Assembly (NCBI GenBank): GCA_943737045.1
Contig: CALSFV010000212.1
Coordinates: forward strand, 1,039,001 to 1,103,000
Length of the DNA stretch: 64,000 nucleotides
From: Parapristionchus giblindavisi
Taxonomy: Eukaryota > Nematoda > Chromadorea > Rhabditida > Diplogasteridae
Direction of reading: 5' to 3'
In this document: positions 50,201 through 60,237 of the stretch, one piece after another
Numbering within the stretch: the first letter of the stretch is position 1
How the letters are laid out: every line of letters begins with the position of its first letter
The notes under the pieces: model-generated
Database searches by the model: none
What the model was told of the DNA's origin: nothing
The model's input: only the letters and a program-made list of their open reading frames with translations
Program-made: the position numbers and the translations under genes

Positions 50201-53200
50201 AATACCACGATGCGAACACAGGCCCTGAGAGTGGTCTGAGAGAAAATGGAAGGGGTTCATAGGGAAGACTGGCATGATAAGGGGGAATAAAAGTCAGGGA
50301 CCATTTTTACAATAGTAATAGTGTTATCTCTTTCCACCTTCCTTTCAGTCTGGGGGCACATGGTCAGATACAGTACTGGCCAAAAGGTTATTGACTTTTG
50401 GTTTTTTCGCCATAACTTTTCTCAAACTCAACCGATCGAGTCCAGCTTTTCAGGGATTATTTTGAGAGTATTTTCACGTGTCTTATACAAAAACCACCCC
50501 GGTTGAGCCGTTCCGTTGAATTTTATTTCGATTTTATCAAAAGTTACAAAAATGAGATTTTCGTTTTCTTCGATTTCTTCGATTTTTTCAACTTATTTTG
50601 CGACCAACGTGTGCTATATCGTATTAAAAACGTGACACGGTTTCTTGGGAGCAATTATCTACTGATATCCGAGCGAGAACCCATTCGTCGTGGATGTTAG
50701 ATGGGATTGTCGGAGGCACTCTGTCACAGCAGTTCCGAGTGTCTGTTTCGACTATTCTGAAGGCCACCAAAACTTCAATCCTAGTTCAAACAATGAAGAA
50801 GGTTAATGTACGACCTCACAAGATGATCACGACATCTGATCGTCTGATTATCTGCATCTCAAAGGAGAAACTGAGGCTCACTACAATGGACATCAAGCGA
50901 GCACTAGCGGAGTTTCGCTAAATTGAGGTAGCTAAAGATTCAAAAATTGACTGAAAAGATGTTTAAGGTGTCCGTGGACAATGTACAACATCGTTTTCGT
51001 GGGTCGGTTCTGTTCTGACGTCGCCCTCTCAACAATCCGCTGATCTCCGCGAAGAATCGCAAATCAAGGATCACATGGGCAAAAGAGCACTTGCATTGGA
51101 CCCTCTAACAATAGAAGTTGGTCTGTTTCTCAGACGAAAACAAGTTTCTGATGATTGGTACGGTGGAAATAAATCATGTTCGTCGTCCAGTTGGCACTGG
51201 ATAGGATGTGAAGTACCAGCTGACCAGAGTGAAGCATCGGGGAGGATCCTTGATGTTATGGGGTTTATTCTCTGAAGAAGCGGTTGACCCCCTGGTACTT
51301 GTGAAGAGAATTATGAAGGCGGGGATATTCAAGAGACGCATTTTCTTCCTTCAAACGTCTTTTTAGTCAAGTTTAGAATCTTTAGCGACCTCAATTTAGC
51401 GAAAATCCGCTAGAGCTCGCTTGATGTCCATTGTAGTGAGCCTCAGTTTCTCCTTCGAGATGCAGATAATCACATGATCAGATGTTGTGGTCGTCTTTCG
51501 AGGTCGTACATTAACCTTCTTCATTGTTTGAACTCGGATTAAAGTTTTGGTGACCTTCAGAATAGTAGAAACAGACACTCGGAACTGCTGTGACAGAGTG
51601 CCTCCGACAGTCCCATCTAACATCCACGACGAATGGGTTCTCGCTCGGATATCGGTAGATTCTTGCTCCCAAGAATCCGTGTCATGCGTTTAAAACGATA
51701 CAACACTCGTTGATGGCAAAATAAGTGGAAAACAATTGAAGAAATCGAAGAAAACGAAATTCTTAATTTTGTGACTTTTGATAAAATCAAAATAAACTTC
51801 ACCGGAAGAGCTCAACCGGGGTGTATTTTGTATAAGACACGTAAAAATGCTCTCAAAATAATCCTTGAAAAGCTGGACTCGATCGGTTGAGTTTGAAAAA
51901 AGTTATGGCGAAAAAACCAAAAGTCAATAACCTTTTGGCCAGTACTGTATATCTCGAAAACCAGTGATTCCAAAGCGGCGCAAACATTGGGTGAATCATC
52001 AACGGCGAATGTGGAAATGATTTCAGATTTGTTCTATCCTTCTGCGAAGATGACGGGAATTCAAAAATAATTTTGTTTTCCACGGATTTTATGTCAATCA
52101 GAATTACTCGATGCCCTAATTTGTCCTATTACGAAATCAGGATCTCAGCTCATACTCTCTGTAGTGAGGAACCGACCAGAGTGACCGCTATTCGGAAAGA
52201 TCATGAAAAGCTTTTCATAATCTTGCTGTCATCAATAATCTTATTGACATTTATCGTTGTTCAAAGATGAAAAGTTAGCTATAATCATTTGTAAATGACA
52301 TGTAGTTTGACTGCTCGGGCATGGACACTACCGTATCCTCGATTCTCCTTCATCCTCTCCATACATACTCTCTTATCGGCCCGCCCCATCTTGACATGAC
52401 ACGACTCCTCTGCTTTTTGTCTCCCATTCGAAACGAATTCTTCAAGAGGGACAGGGAGAGGGAGAGGGAGGGAGGGAGAGGGAGAGGGAGGGAGTGGAGA
52501 GAAGCCCTCCATGGGGATCAATCTGTAATCCTGTGAAGAATGGAGTCACTCGCGTTTTCTTTTGGGTCTATTATAGAGGAGGGAGGAGGATGTTAGTATG
52601 AGAAGGGAATGGAGACTCAAATGACTTTAGTAAAGCGAACCTTAAAGAAGGAGACCCTCGAGTTTTTGGTACATTGGAAGTTCATTGAAGGCGCGAATTT
52701 TTGAATTCGAAAGATGATAGAAAATAGTAAACGGGGTTCGAACTCTCGCGGTATGCTGGCTGCTAGTCACTTATCGCAACGCAGATTCCACTTTCAACTT
52801 CTGGAAAACAGTGGAAATTGATTGAAAAATGCTACTAATTGAAACGCTAAAAATCGATATTTCGAGACGAAAAATCGTGGCTTAACCTCTGGATTCATCA
52901 GGTTAACAGGCAAAAGATGATGATTTAAAGCAATAAATTATCTTAGAGTGCCACCAGGATAAAAATTAATGGAGTAATTAATATTAGTCTGCACGAAAAG
53001 GAAAATTACGGATATTTAAAACGAAAAAAAAAACCTGATCTAAAATCAATAAAATCAATGATTGTTTAGACACACCTGGTCTTTCTCACTCTGACAGAGT
53101 GGAACGCGTACAAGAACGTACTCAACTTGGATTAGAAGAGTACTACAAATCGAAGAAGACTGGAGATCAGGTAGTACGAAATATGGGTCTTTCAAAGAAT

Positions 53201-53739
53201 TTAGGTATAATCAATCAATAATATGTTTCAGCATTCATCCGGTCGATCGGGAAGACTCCTGTTACGATTGGCTCCGTTGAGAACGTTGTCTCCTACGGTG
53301 ATTGAGCGACTACTATTCGGAGAGGTATACTGTAGTTCGGGTATTGATACAGTAGTCGGTGGTATTGATTTTGTATTCAGATATATTAATTTTTTTAGAT
53401 TTAGATTTGCTTGGTATAGATTAGGTGAAGTGGTATACCGTAGACCGTGACAATTATATAAGAAGCGTTTTCTGTATTGTTCGTGTCTCTTAAATATCGA
53501 TTGAAAGATCAAAGATCAATTCTTTTCAGAGTCAATCAATAGATGATCTACTCCTCTCAGTGTTCTTCCCTCCTCCATGTCCTCCTCCATTCTTCCCCTC
53601 AATGTTCACTCCTCCCACTTTCCCACCGTTTCCCATTAATCCGTTCCGACCATCGCCCATATTTCCGCCCTTTCCATTCCTACCTCAACCTTCGTCCCTA
53701 CTTCAGGTGATCCCACCTCCCTCAGAAGAAGATCATTAA
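44222..53739 (+). CDS. Nuclear hormone receptor, NR2F/COUP-TF-like, ~470 aa
   Basis: Thirteen exons in phase: 44222-44302 (first exon, tentative), 45730-45813, 45868-45926, 46768-46904, 47134-47277, 47583-47720, 47824-47936, 48108-48165, 48748-48860, 49158-49239, 53070-53170, 53232-53324 and 53530-53739 (TAA). Both zinc fingers are complete: [18 protein letters not shown] with P-box [10 protein letters not shown], then [20 protein letters not shown] and [14 protein letters not shown]. The P-box and second finger match the NR2F group, so it should bind AGGTCA-type repeats in the nucleus. A Pro/Gly/Ser-rich hinge (residues about 130-210) precedes the ligand-binding domain, seen as [47 protein letters not shown] and [12 protein letters not shown]. 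An acidic insert ([10 protein letters not shown]) sits mid-domain. The usual AF-2 helix is weak ([10 protein letters not shown]), followed by an unusual Pro/Phe-rich tail of about 55 residues. Intron 10 is 3.8 kb and full of repeats. The first exon depends on an ATG at 44222 and could be longer. Confidence 0.92.
44325..44432. repeat. ~100-bp hairpin element in receptor intron 1
   Basis: GCTAATTTTACTGTTCGC, ACAAAGAAAGCGAGAGTGTG and GGTGTGCCTTTAAAG mark the same family as 49318. It starts about 20 bases after the exon-1 donor. Confidence 0.75.
44855..45152. mobile_element. TTTAAAG-type MITE in receptor intron 1
   Basis: Left end TTAAAGAAGTGGACCCATGA and right end the reverse complement-like AACTCGTGGGTCTCCATCTT TAAA. 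Same terminal signature as 26716-27090, 46672-46742 and 52640. Confidence 0.65.
45285..45425. repeat. GA-rich low-complexity tract
   Basis: GGGAGAGGGAGAG-type purine tract ending in a run of G at about 45411-45420, within receptor intron 1. Confidence 0.9.
46286..46556. mobile_element. MITE carrying five copies of an 18-nt palindrome
   Basis: Terminal inverted repeats CACTAGAGTTGGCTAT (left) and ATTGCCAACCCTAGTG (right). Inside, the palindromic core TTGCGGGCCCGCAATG occurs five times, near 46313, 46351, 46379, 46480 and 46508, in four cases as the full 18-mer or with a single end mismatch. It lies in the intron between the exons for the two zinc fingers. Confidence 0.9.
46672..46742. repeat. 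Short hairpin with TTTAAAG-type ends
   Basis: TTTAAAGGTGGAC ... GTCCACCTTTAAA, about 70 nt in all; it ends about 25 bases before the exon-4 acceptor of the receptor. Confidence 0.85.
48278..48348 (-). tRNA. tRNA-Pro (UGG)-like, possibly decayed
   Basis: A 71-nt cloverleaf on the minus strand: acceptor GGCCAAG with CTTAGCC (one mismatch), D arm GTCTAGTGGTATGAT, anticodon arm CTCGCTTTGGGTGCGAG (loop TTTGGGT, anticodon TGG), and T arm CCGGTTTCGATCACCGG. The T arm and acceptor have small flaws, so this may be a young pseudogene or a weak gene. It sits antisense in a receptor intron. Confidence 0.75.
48950..49075. repeat. ~100-bp hairpin element, diverged
   Basis: GTTAAAAGGAGAGTAAACTC, CAACGAGAGAGCATTGCGCG and CTACCTTTAAG mark it as a diverged family member, in receptor intron 9. 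Confidence 0.6.
49318..49425. repeat. ~100-bp hairpin element in receptor intron 10
   Basis: TAGCTATCCGCTCTGGCC, CTGCGAGAGAGTATTGC and TTAGCTTGGAGTGTGCCTTT; one of the best-preserved copies. Confidence 0.75.
49840..50195. repeat. CT-rich low-complexity tract
   Basis: Long CTCTCCCTCTCTC-type pyrimidine tract in receptor intron 10. Open frames here are compositional artefacts. Confidence 0.95.
50371..51947. mobile_element. Tc1-like fold-back transposon
   Basis: Ends are CAGTACTGGCCAAAAGGTTA and its exact reverse complement, each flanked by TA. This end closely resembles Tc1-type termini. The inverted arms are long: about 50371-50968 and 51350-51947, near-identical, around a 380-nt centre. Both arms include the non-coding end plus the first part of a transposase. 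The arrangement looks like a Tc1-like element whose 3' half was replaced by an inverted copy of its 5' end. It lies in the 3.8-kb intron of the nuclear receptor. Confidence 0.9.
50695..51340 (+). pseudogene. Truncated Tc1-type transposase
   Basis: Broken reading frames on the plus strand keep the order of a Tc1 transposase: a helix-turn-helix part ([14 protein letters not shown]), then [16 protein letters not shown], then VCFSDENKF with the first catalytic Asp in DDE/D arrangement, VRRPVGT, and [14 protein letters not shown]. Stops and frameshifts interrupt it, and the sequence ends before the second and third catalytic residues. It cannot encode active transposase. The N-terminal part is repeated on the minus strand in the right arm (51396-51620). 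Confidence 0.85.
52440..52505. repeat. GA-rich low-complexity tract
   Basis: GGGAGAGGGAGAGGGAGGGA-type tract in receptor intron 10. Confidence 0.9.
52638..52800. mobile_element. TTTAAAG-type end with tRNA-like core
   Basis: Starts CCTTAAAGAAGGAGACCCTC then GAGTTTTT, matching the end at 27086 on the other strand. A tRNA-like sequence follows on the minus strand at about 52735-52800 (B box GAGTTCGAACCCC). The connecting stretch (GCGCGAATTT to GAAAGATGA) also matches the 26.8-kb element. I did not find the opposite end. Confidence 0.6.
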
Positions 53740-53744
53740 GTATC

Positions 53745-54918
53745 GATCTCAATAGGATTTATCGATTGACTAGTCACTCTTCAGCCATAGATTCACCCAT
53801 AGCTCTTATGATTCTATAAAGGTAAAGGTAAAGGAATGAATTTGCAATTCTGTGGTATCCTTTTAATTTTCTGATTAGTTAATTTTTAAAATGATATAGA
53901 ACGCAAAAAAATACCGATGAAAGAGTCCTTCGCCATCTATGCTATTCGACCAGTGCCATTATTAAATAAATAAAGTTTTTTTAAAGTTAAATTAATTTTG
54001 ATTTTAAACACAGAAATTAGTGAAGACTAAGATACAACTTTGTATCTACCACCGATCAACTTTTACGAAGAGAAAAGAAAAGAAACGAGAGAGTTTGTAA
54101 AAATGTATGTAAAAAGGTTCGTCAGTGTGGACCAACCATATGATGCACAAGCATTATTTATCATAATACGAAAAATATTCTTGGATTTGTCTGTCTAGAG
54201 CACGCCCTTTATGATCAGTTCAAACATAAACTAAGTGTTATACACTATACTATTTAAAATATTTTTGATATCTACAATCCAATCTTGTGCAATTCCCTCA
54301 TTCCTTGTAAATTTATTGATTTATTTTCCAATTTTCATGTATATTTGTCCATATGTCTAATTCAAATCAATTTTGCGGGACTTCTTTATTAAATGGGACA
54401 AGTCTAAATGTGCAATTGATTACTTTCGTGGAGTCTTTTATCATTTATGCTATCAGCGGACCCTATAGGGACAAAATATAGTACATATTAGTAGTAGGTA
54501 GTAAAACCCACTTCAAATTCGTCAAGAGAGTGTGGCATGAAGTACATAGAAATTAGATATTGTTGTCTAGAGTTCTAAAAACAGACGAAAAATGAAATTT
54601 AATATACCACTGAACCCTCTGAATTATAATGATATAATTAATTGTATATGAACAGCACTAATTGACAATTAATAAATATCCAGACGTTTTGTGAAAATCG
54701 TGTAATCAACACAGTTCTAAATTCAATACTCCTTCATCGAATTCAAGAACATTCAAAATAGAAAGATTGTCTATTTTCCATGATAGATCATCAAAAATAA
54801 TGATTTTGTATAGACAAATAGATGATAATGTCTATGAAACATCAATAATAATTAGATGTTCAATCAACATAAAAGTACAAGATTTTCATCGTTATTCAAA
54901 TCACTTCAAGTGTTTCCA
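53745..54918. other. Between receptor and saposin-like gene
   Basis: AT-rich, with a GGTAAA run near 53819-53835. No supported gene. The 3' part should contain the saposin-like gene's promoter. Confidence 0.5.
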
Positions 54919-54920
54919 TT

Positions 54921-55439
54921 ATGGTGAGTAATCTCTTGATTAGAATCCTCAATAATATCGATTTTATCAGATAAAAATTGCTCTTTTCCTTTCAACTTTG
55001 GCAGTTATGACCCTTGCTCAATTTGACCTGTGTGACGTTTGCAAAACTAACGTTCAGGTATGTTTTTGCAAAGCATCTTAATGCTTTTTGCACTAAATTT
55101 TCATTGAATATTCGAATATATTCAGCAATGTTAATTCCAGGACTTGGTGGGAAAGACAGTTGAAGAGATGCAGGAAACTAACAAAGGAAAAATAGAGGTG
55201 CAAAATATTGAATTTAGATCAATAAAAACGTTCACTTATAGAAATGTGTCGATTCTTCAACTAATGAAAGAGTCAAGAAGGGATGTGAAAATGGATATAA
55301 AATTGTAAATTTTAGATTTAAATTAATCTTTATTAAACATAAACATTTTCAGTTCACGCCATCAGTATATGAATTGATCAAATCTGGTAAGACTCCTCAA
55401 GAAGTTTGTGCCTCCGACGAAATTTCTTATTGTTCCTAG
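54921..55439 (+). CDS. Single-domain saposin-like (SPP/caenopore-type) protein, 98 aa
   Basis: Five exons in phase: 54921-54923 (only the ATG), 54971-55057, 55141-55197, 55242-55304 and 55353-55439 (TAG). Residues 1-17 form a signal peptide (KIALFLSTLAVMTLAQF). The mature part has the six cysteines of a saposin B fold in the right order: CDVC near the start, KCVDSS and KKGC in the middle, EVC and SYC at the end, with an amphipathic stretch KTVEEMQETNKG between. Nematode members of this family are secreted into gut or phagosomes and act on membranes, often against bacteria. Whether this one does so cannot be told from sequence. An alternative start at Met13 would remove the signal peptide, so the split start with a coding exon of three bases is preferred. 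Confidence 0.85.
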
Positions 55440-56005
55440 GCAATGATAAATAAATATGGCTTATTCTGTTCTTAATCACGGGTAAAATCAGAACAGAAGA
55501 AGAGTAAAAATATGTAGCAAAACCGTAAGAGATGTCTCATCTCTTATACTCACAGTAATATTAGTGGATGTAAATAGTCAATGTGTATTGAATACCTTTA
55601 CCTTTTACCTTTAGTTGGAACGATAGCATGTTAGGCAGAATATGTGCAAATTGTTTTTTGCTTGCCCTTTACAAACCTAATATTATAGAATTACAAAAGT
55701 TTTGCACACACTGCGCCAAATGCCGAATATAGTAAACTTCTCCACCGTTGAGAAAAACGCACTCCAAATTTTCGGAAGGTTTTTTCGAACGTTTTTTCAA
55801 TGCATATAATTTTATTTTTATTGAAAGTCCTGTGAAATGATGAGGAAACGCCATAAAATTCGATAAAACTAGAGAAAATGGTATGTCGCGCGAAGAAGTG
55901 GGCGGAGTATGAATATTGCGCGGCAAACAGCGGAATTTGTATTGTTCGGACAGTTTTAATTCTATAATAATAACGTGAACATCTGGATTGCTCGAAACAC
56001 GTCTA
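55440..56005. other. Intergenic, nothing supported
   Basis: A minus-strand frame at 55669-55926 has no motif and lacks splice support. Confidence 0.5.
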
Positions 56006-56012
56006 TCGGCAA

Positions 56013-58985
56013 AAAATTTTTATCATATAAGAGTACAAGCTACTTTTGTACTTCGGCCATTGTGGCGACCGTAAAATAATACGGTTCGACATGAGCTGAA
56101 GTGTGTACGATTCAGAATTTTGTTCTCTTTCACATGGTATATGACACGATTAGTATCGTTGACAATTGATGGCAATGATACCTATCGTGTCGTATACCCA
56201 ACGAAAGAGCAAAAAAATCTGAATACGATACAATTTTCCATTCCTGAACAGCGGTCACATAGGCCAAAATGCTAAATTATCTTCCAGTACTCTGTGCATT
56301 TTTGCTACAAAACAATTCATGACAAGTCAAATTGTCAACGATACTAATCGTGTCATATACCATGTGAAAGAGAAAAAAATTCTGAATCGTACACACTTCA
56401 GCTAATGTCGAACCGTATTATTTTACGGTCGCCACAATGGCCGAAGTACAAAAGTAGCTTGTACTCTTATATGATAAAAATTATTTGTGAAATGTGAAAA
56501 TGGCAATGATACCTATCGTGTCGTATACCCAACGAAAGAGCAAAAAAATCTGAATACGATACACTTTTCCATTCCTGAACAGCGGTCACATAGGCCAAAA
56601 TGCTAAATTATCTTCCAGTACTCTGTGCATTTTCGCTACAAAACAATTCATGACAAGTCAAATTGTCAACGATACTAATCGTGTCATATACCATGTGAAA
56701 GAGAAAAAAATTCTGAATCGTACACACTTCAGCTAATGTCGAACCGTATTATTTTACGGTCGCCACAATGGCCGAAGTACAAAAGTAGCTTGTACTCTTA
56801 TATGATAAAAATTATTTGTGAAATGTGAAAATGGCAATGATACCTATCGTGTCGTATACCCAACGAAAGAGCAAAAAAATCTGAATACGATACACTTTTC
56901 CATTCCTGAACAGCGGTCACATAGGCCAAAATGCTAAATTATCTTCCAGTACTCTGTGCATTTTCGCTACAAAACAATTCATGACAAGTCAAATTGTCAA
57001 CGATACTAATCGTGTCATATACCATGTGAAAGAGAAAAAAATTCTGAATCGTACACACTTCAGCTAATGTCGAACCGTATTATTTTACGGTCGCCACAAT
57101 GGCCGAAGTACAAAAGTAGCTTGTACTCTTATATGATAAAAATTATTTGTGAAATGTGAAAATGGCAATGATACCTATCGTGTCGTATACCCAACGAAAG
57201 AGCAAAAAAATCTGAATACGATACACTTTTCCATTCCTGAACAGCGGTCACATAGGCCAAAATGCTAAATTATCTTCCAGTACTCTGTGCATTTTCGCTA
57301 CAAAACAATTCATGACAAGTCAAATTGTCAACGATACTAATCGTGTCATATACCATGTGAAAGAGAAAAAAATTCTGAATCGTACACACTTCAGCTAATG
57401 TCGAACCGTATTATTTTACGGTCGCCACAATGGCCGAAGTACAAAAGTAGCTTGTACTCTTATATGATAAAAATTATTTGTGAAATGTGAAAATGGCAAT
57501 GATACCTATCGTGTCGTATACCCAACGAAAGAGCAAAAAAATCTGAATACGATACACTTTTCCATTCCTGAACAGCGGTCACATAGGCCAAAATGCTAAA
57601 TTATCTTCCAGTACTCTGTGCATTTTCGCTACAAAACAATTCATGACAAGTCAAATTGTCAACGATACTAATCGTGTCATATACCATGTGAAAGAGAAAA
57701 AAATTCTGAATCGTACACACTTCAGCTAATGTCGAACCGTATTATTTTACGGTCGCCACAATGGCCGAAGTACAAAAGTAGCTTGTACTCTTATATGATA
57801 AAAATTATTTGTGAAATGTGAAAATGGCAATGATACCTATCGTGTCGTATACCCAACGAAAGAGCAAAAAAATCTGAATACGATACACTTTTCCATTCCT
57901 GAACAGCGGTCACATAGGCCAAAATGCTAAATTATCTTCCAGTACTCTGTGCATTTTCGCTACAAAACAATTCATGACAAGTCAAATTGTCAACGATACT
58001 AATCGTGTCATATACCATGTGAAAGAGAACAAAATTCTGAATCGTACACACTTCAGCTCATGTCGAACCGTATTATTTTACGGTCGCCACAATGGCCGAA
58101 GTACAAAAGTAGCTTGTACTCTTATATGATAAAAATTATTTGTGAAATGTGAAAATGGCAATGATACCTATCGTGTCGTATACCCAACGAAAGAGCAAAA
58201 AAATCTGAATACGATACACTTTTCCATTCCTGAACAGCGGTCACATAGGCCAAAATGCTAAATTATCTTCCAGTACTCTGTGCATTTTCGCTACAAAACA
58301 ATTCATGACAAGTCAAATTGTCAACGATACTAATCGTGTCATATACCATGTGAAAGAGAACAAAATTCTGAATCGTACACACTTCAGCTCATGTCGAACC
58401 GTATTATTTTACGGTCGCCACAATGGCCGAAGTACAAAAGTAGCTTTTACTCTTATATGATAAAAATTACTTGTGAAATGTGAAAATGGCAATGATACCT
58501 ATCGTGTCGTATACCCAACGAAAGAGCAAAAAAATCTGAATACGATACATTTTTCCATTCCTGAACACCTGTCACATAGGCCAAAATGCTAAATTATCTT
58601 CCAGTACTCTTTGCATTTTCGCTACAAAACAATTCATGACAAGTCAAATTGTCAACGATACTAATCGTGTCATATACCATGCGAAAGAGAAAAAAATTCT
58701 GAATCGTACACACTTCAGCTAATGTCGAACCGTATTATTTTACGGTCGTCACAATGGCTGAAGTACAAAAGTAGCTTTTACGCTTATATGATAAAAATTA
58801 CTCGTGAAATGTGAAAATGCCAATGATACCTATCGTGTCGTATACCCAACGAAAGAGCAAAAAAATCTGAATACGATACACTTTTCGATTCCTGAACAGC
58901 GGTCACATAGGCCAAAATGCTAAATTATTTTTCAGTACTCTGTGCATTTTCGCTACAAAATAATTCATGACAAGTCAAATCATAT
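56013..58985. repeat. 331-bp satellite array (dimeric unit)
   Basis: About eight head-to-tail units with a 331-bp period, seen from GGCAATGATACCTATCGTGT at 56171, about 56503, 56833, 57164, 57495 and onward. Copies are nearly identical in the middle and more diverged after 58440. Each unit is itself two related halves (GATACCTATCGTGTCGTATA versus GATACTAATCGTGTCATATA; both followed by GAAAGAG and CTGAAT). The first ~145 bp (56013-56157) are in inverted orientation relative to the rest. Confidence 0.95.
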
Positions 58986-59191
58986 TTCATAAGATATTTT
59001 GATCATGTAAGAGGGTAAATTGAGTTTGAAAGATCCCATATAATGTGATATAAGTGAAATATGAATTTTAGCATTTATGCATAATATTGTATAAGTCTTC
59101 CAAGCTTTTAAGTATTTGCGAGGAAGGAAAATGGTGATGAATCCACAATATTGATCTCCCCGGGGTCGCCAACGAGATCAATAGTAGATTT

Positions 59192-59516
59192 TTATTCAAT
59201 CAATACTTCAGAATATTGACGATTGCGATTCCTTGATATCTGGAATGAATAAACATTGAATAAGACTCTGTAATCAAATAATACTGTTTAAAAATAATCA
59301 ATTGAATCTAAAAATAACTCACCACACTAATGAAGGAACAATACAAAATTCGTGTGAAATCAGCGAAAATATTGCTCCACCCGTGTCTAAATTGTATAGT
59401 ATTATAGAGTTTTATAAACTTAAATACATTAATATTTTATACTAACCTGCTCACATTCTTCTTCGCTATGCACTTAACATTGTACAACTGCTTGAAATTA
59501 TCATTAAAATATAAAC
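59192..59516 (-). CDS. 3' end of an unknown gene
   Basis: Three exons in phase on the minus strand: 59447-59516, 59323-59386 and 59192-59239 (TAA, overlapping an AATAAA). They read LYFNDNFKQLYNVKCIAKK, then HGWSNIFADFTRILYCSFIS, then a polar end NRQYSEVLIE. All three have proper acceptors and donors and the phases close, which is strong evidence of a real gene. Upstream exons were not found; a GTAAGG donor at about 59690 could belong to one. The gene lies squeezed between the two satellite arrays. Family not recognised. Confidence 0.55.
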
Positions 59517-59539
59517 CTGATAGGATAAATCATTAATAT

Positions 59540-60235
59540 TTTATCAGCAAAGGAAGAGATACGATATACTGTACAAATATGTCGTATCTCTTCCAATGAA
59601 AAATCGATATTCAAACACATATTGGTATATGAGATTAAATATCGTCGAAAAACCAAAACAATAATTTAATTTAAAAAGTTGTTGCTTATGACCTTACCTT
59701 TTGGGGAGGGGGGGGGGGGCAACGCAAAGCATTTTTGATTTTGGTCCGGTCGGGCACTTTGCATGCATGACAACCAATTAAATTTGCATATTTCCCTGAT
59801 ATCAACCGCACCACTTTTTTAAAATTTTTATTTAATTTGCACATTTGGGATCCGTCGACGGATCCAATTCATTTTTTATTTTTCATTTTCAGCATAGCAG
59901 TCCAATGCGCAGCAGTCCAAGCCCAGTCCACAGATCAAAGATCAAGAAAAATATAAATATGCAAGCACAAAGAAAGAGTACGGAATAAAGAATGAGAAAT
60001 GAGCAATGAAAGAAATAATAATGGATACAAGGACAAGAAAGGCAATAAGTTCAATGCAAGAACCAGCGCTGCTAAATTAGTCCACACTCCCCCCCCCCAA
60101 TTTAGTCCATTCCAACCTGAGACGATGGGGTAAACGTGAAAATATATTGATTAAAGGATAATGGTAAAAAATATTTTTGAAAAAAAAAACTATTTAAATA
60201 ATCAGGCTTCCCTTTAACACATCCTATTACCCTCA
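59540..60235. other. Between unknown gene and satellite
   Basis: Small hairpin at 59551-59594 (GGAAGAGATACGATA with its complement), homopolymer runs of G at 59704-59720 and C at 60090-60100, and a GATCAAAGATC copy at 59935. No gene assigned. Confidence 0.5.
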
Positions 60236-60237
60236 GC

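Noticed and set aside
49812..50201. Long Pro/Ser/Leu open frame
   Set aside because: It is a translation of a CT-rich low-complexity tract in all frames, inside the nuclear-receptor intron.
56013..58985. CRISPR-like array
   Set aside because: Direct repeats have no short unique spacers; the unit is a 331-bp satellite in a eukaryotic genome.
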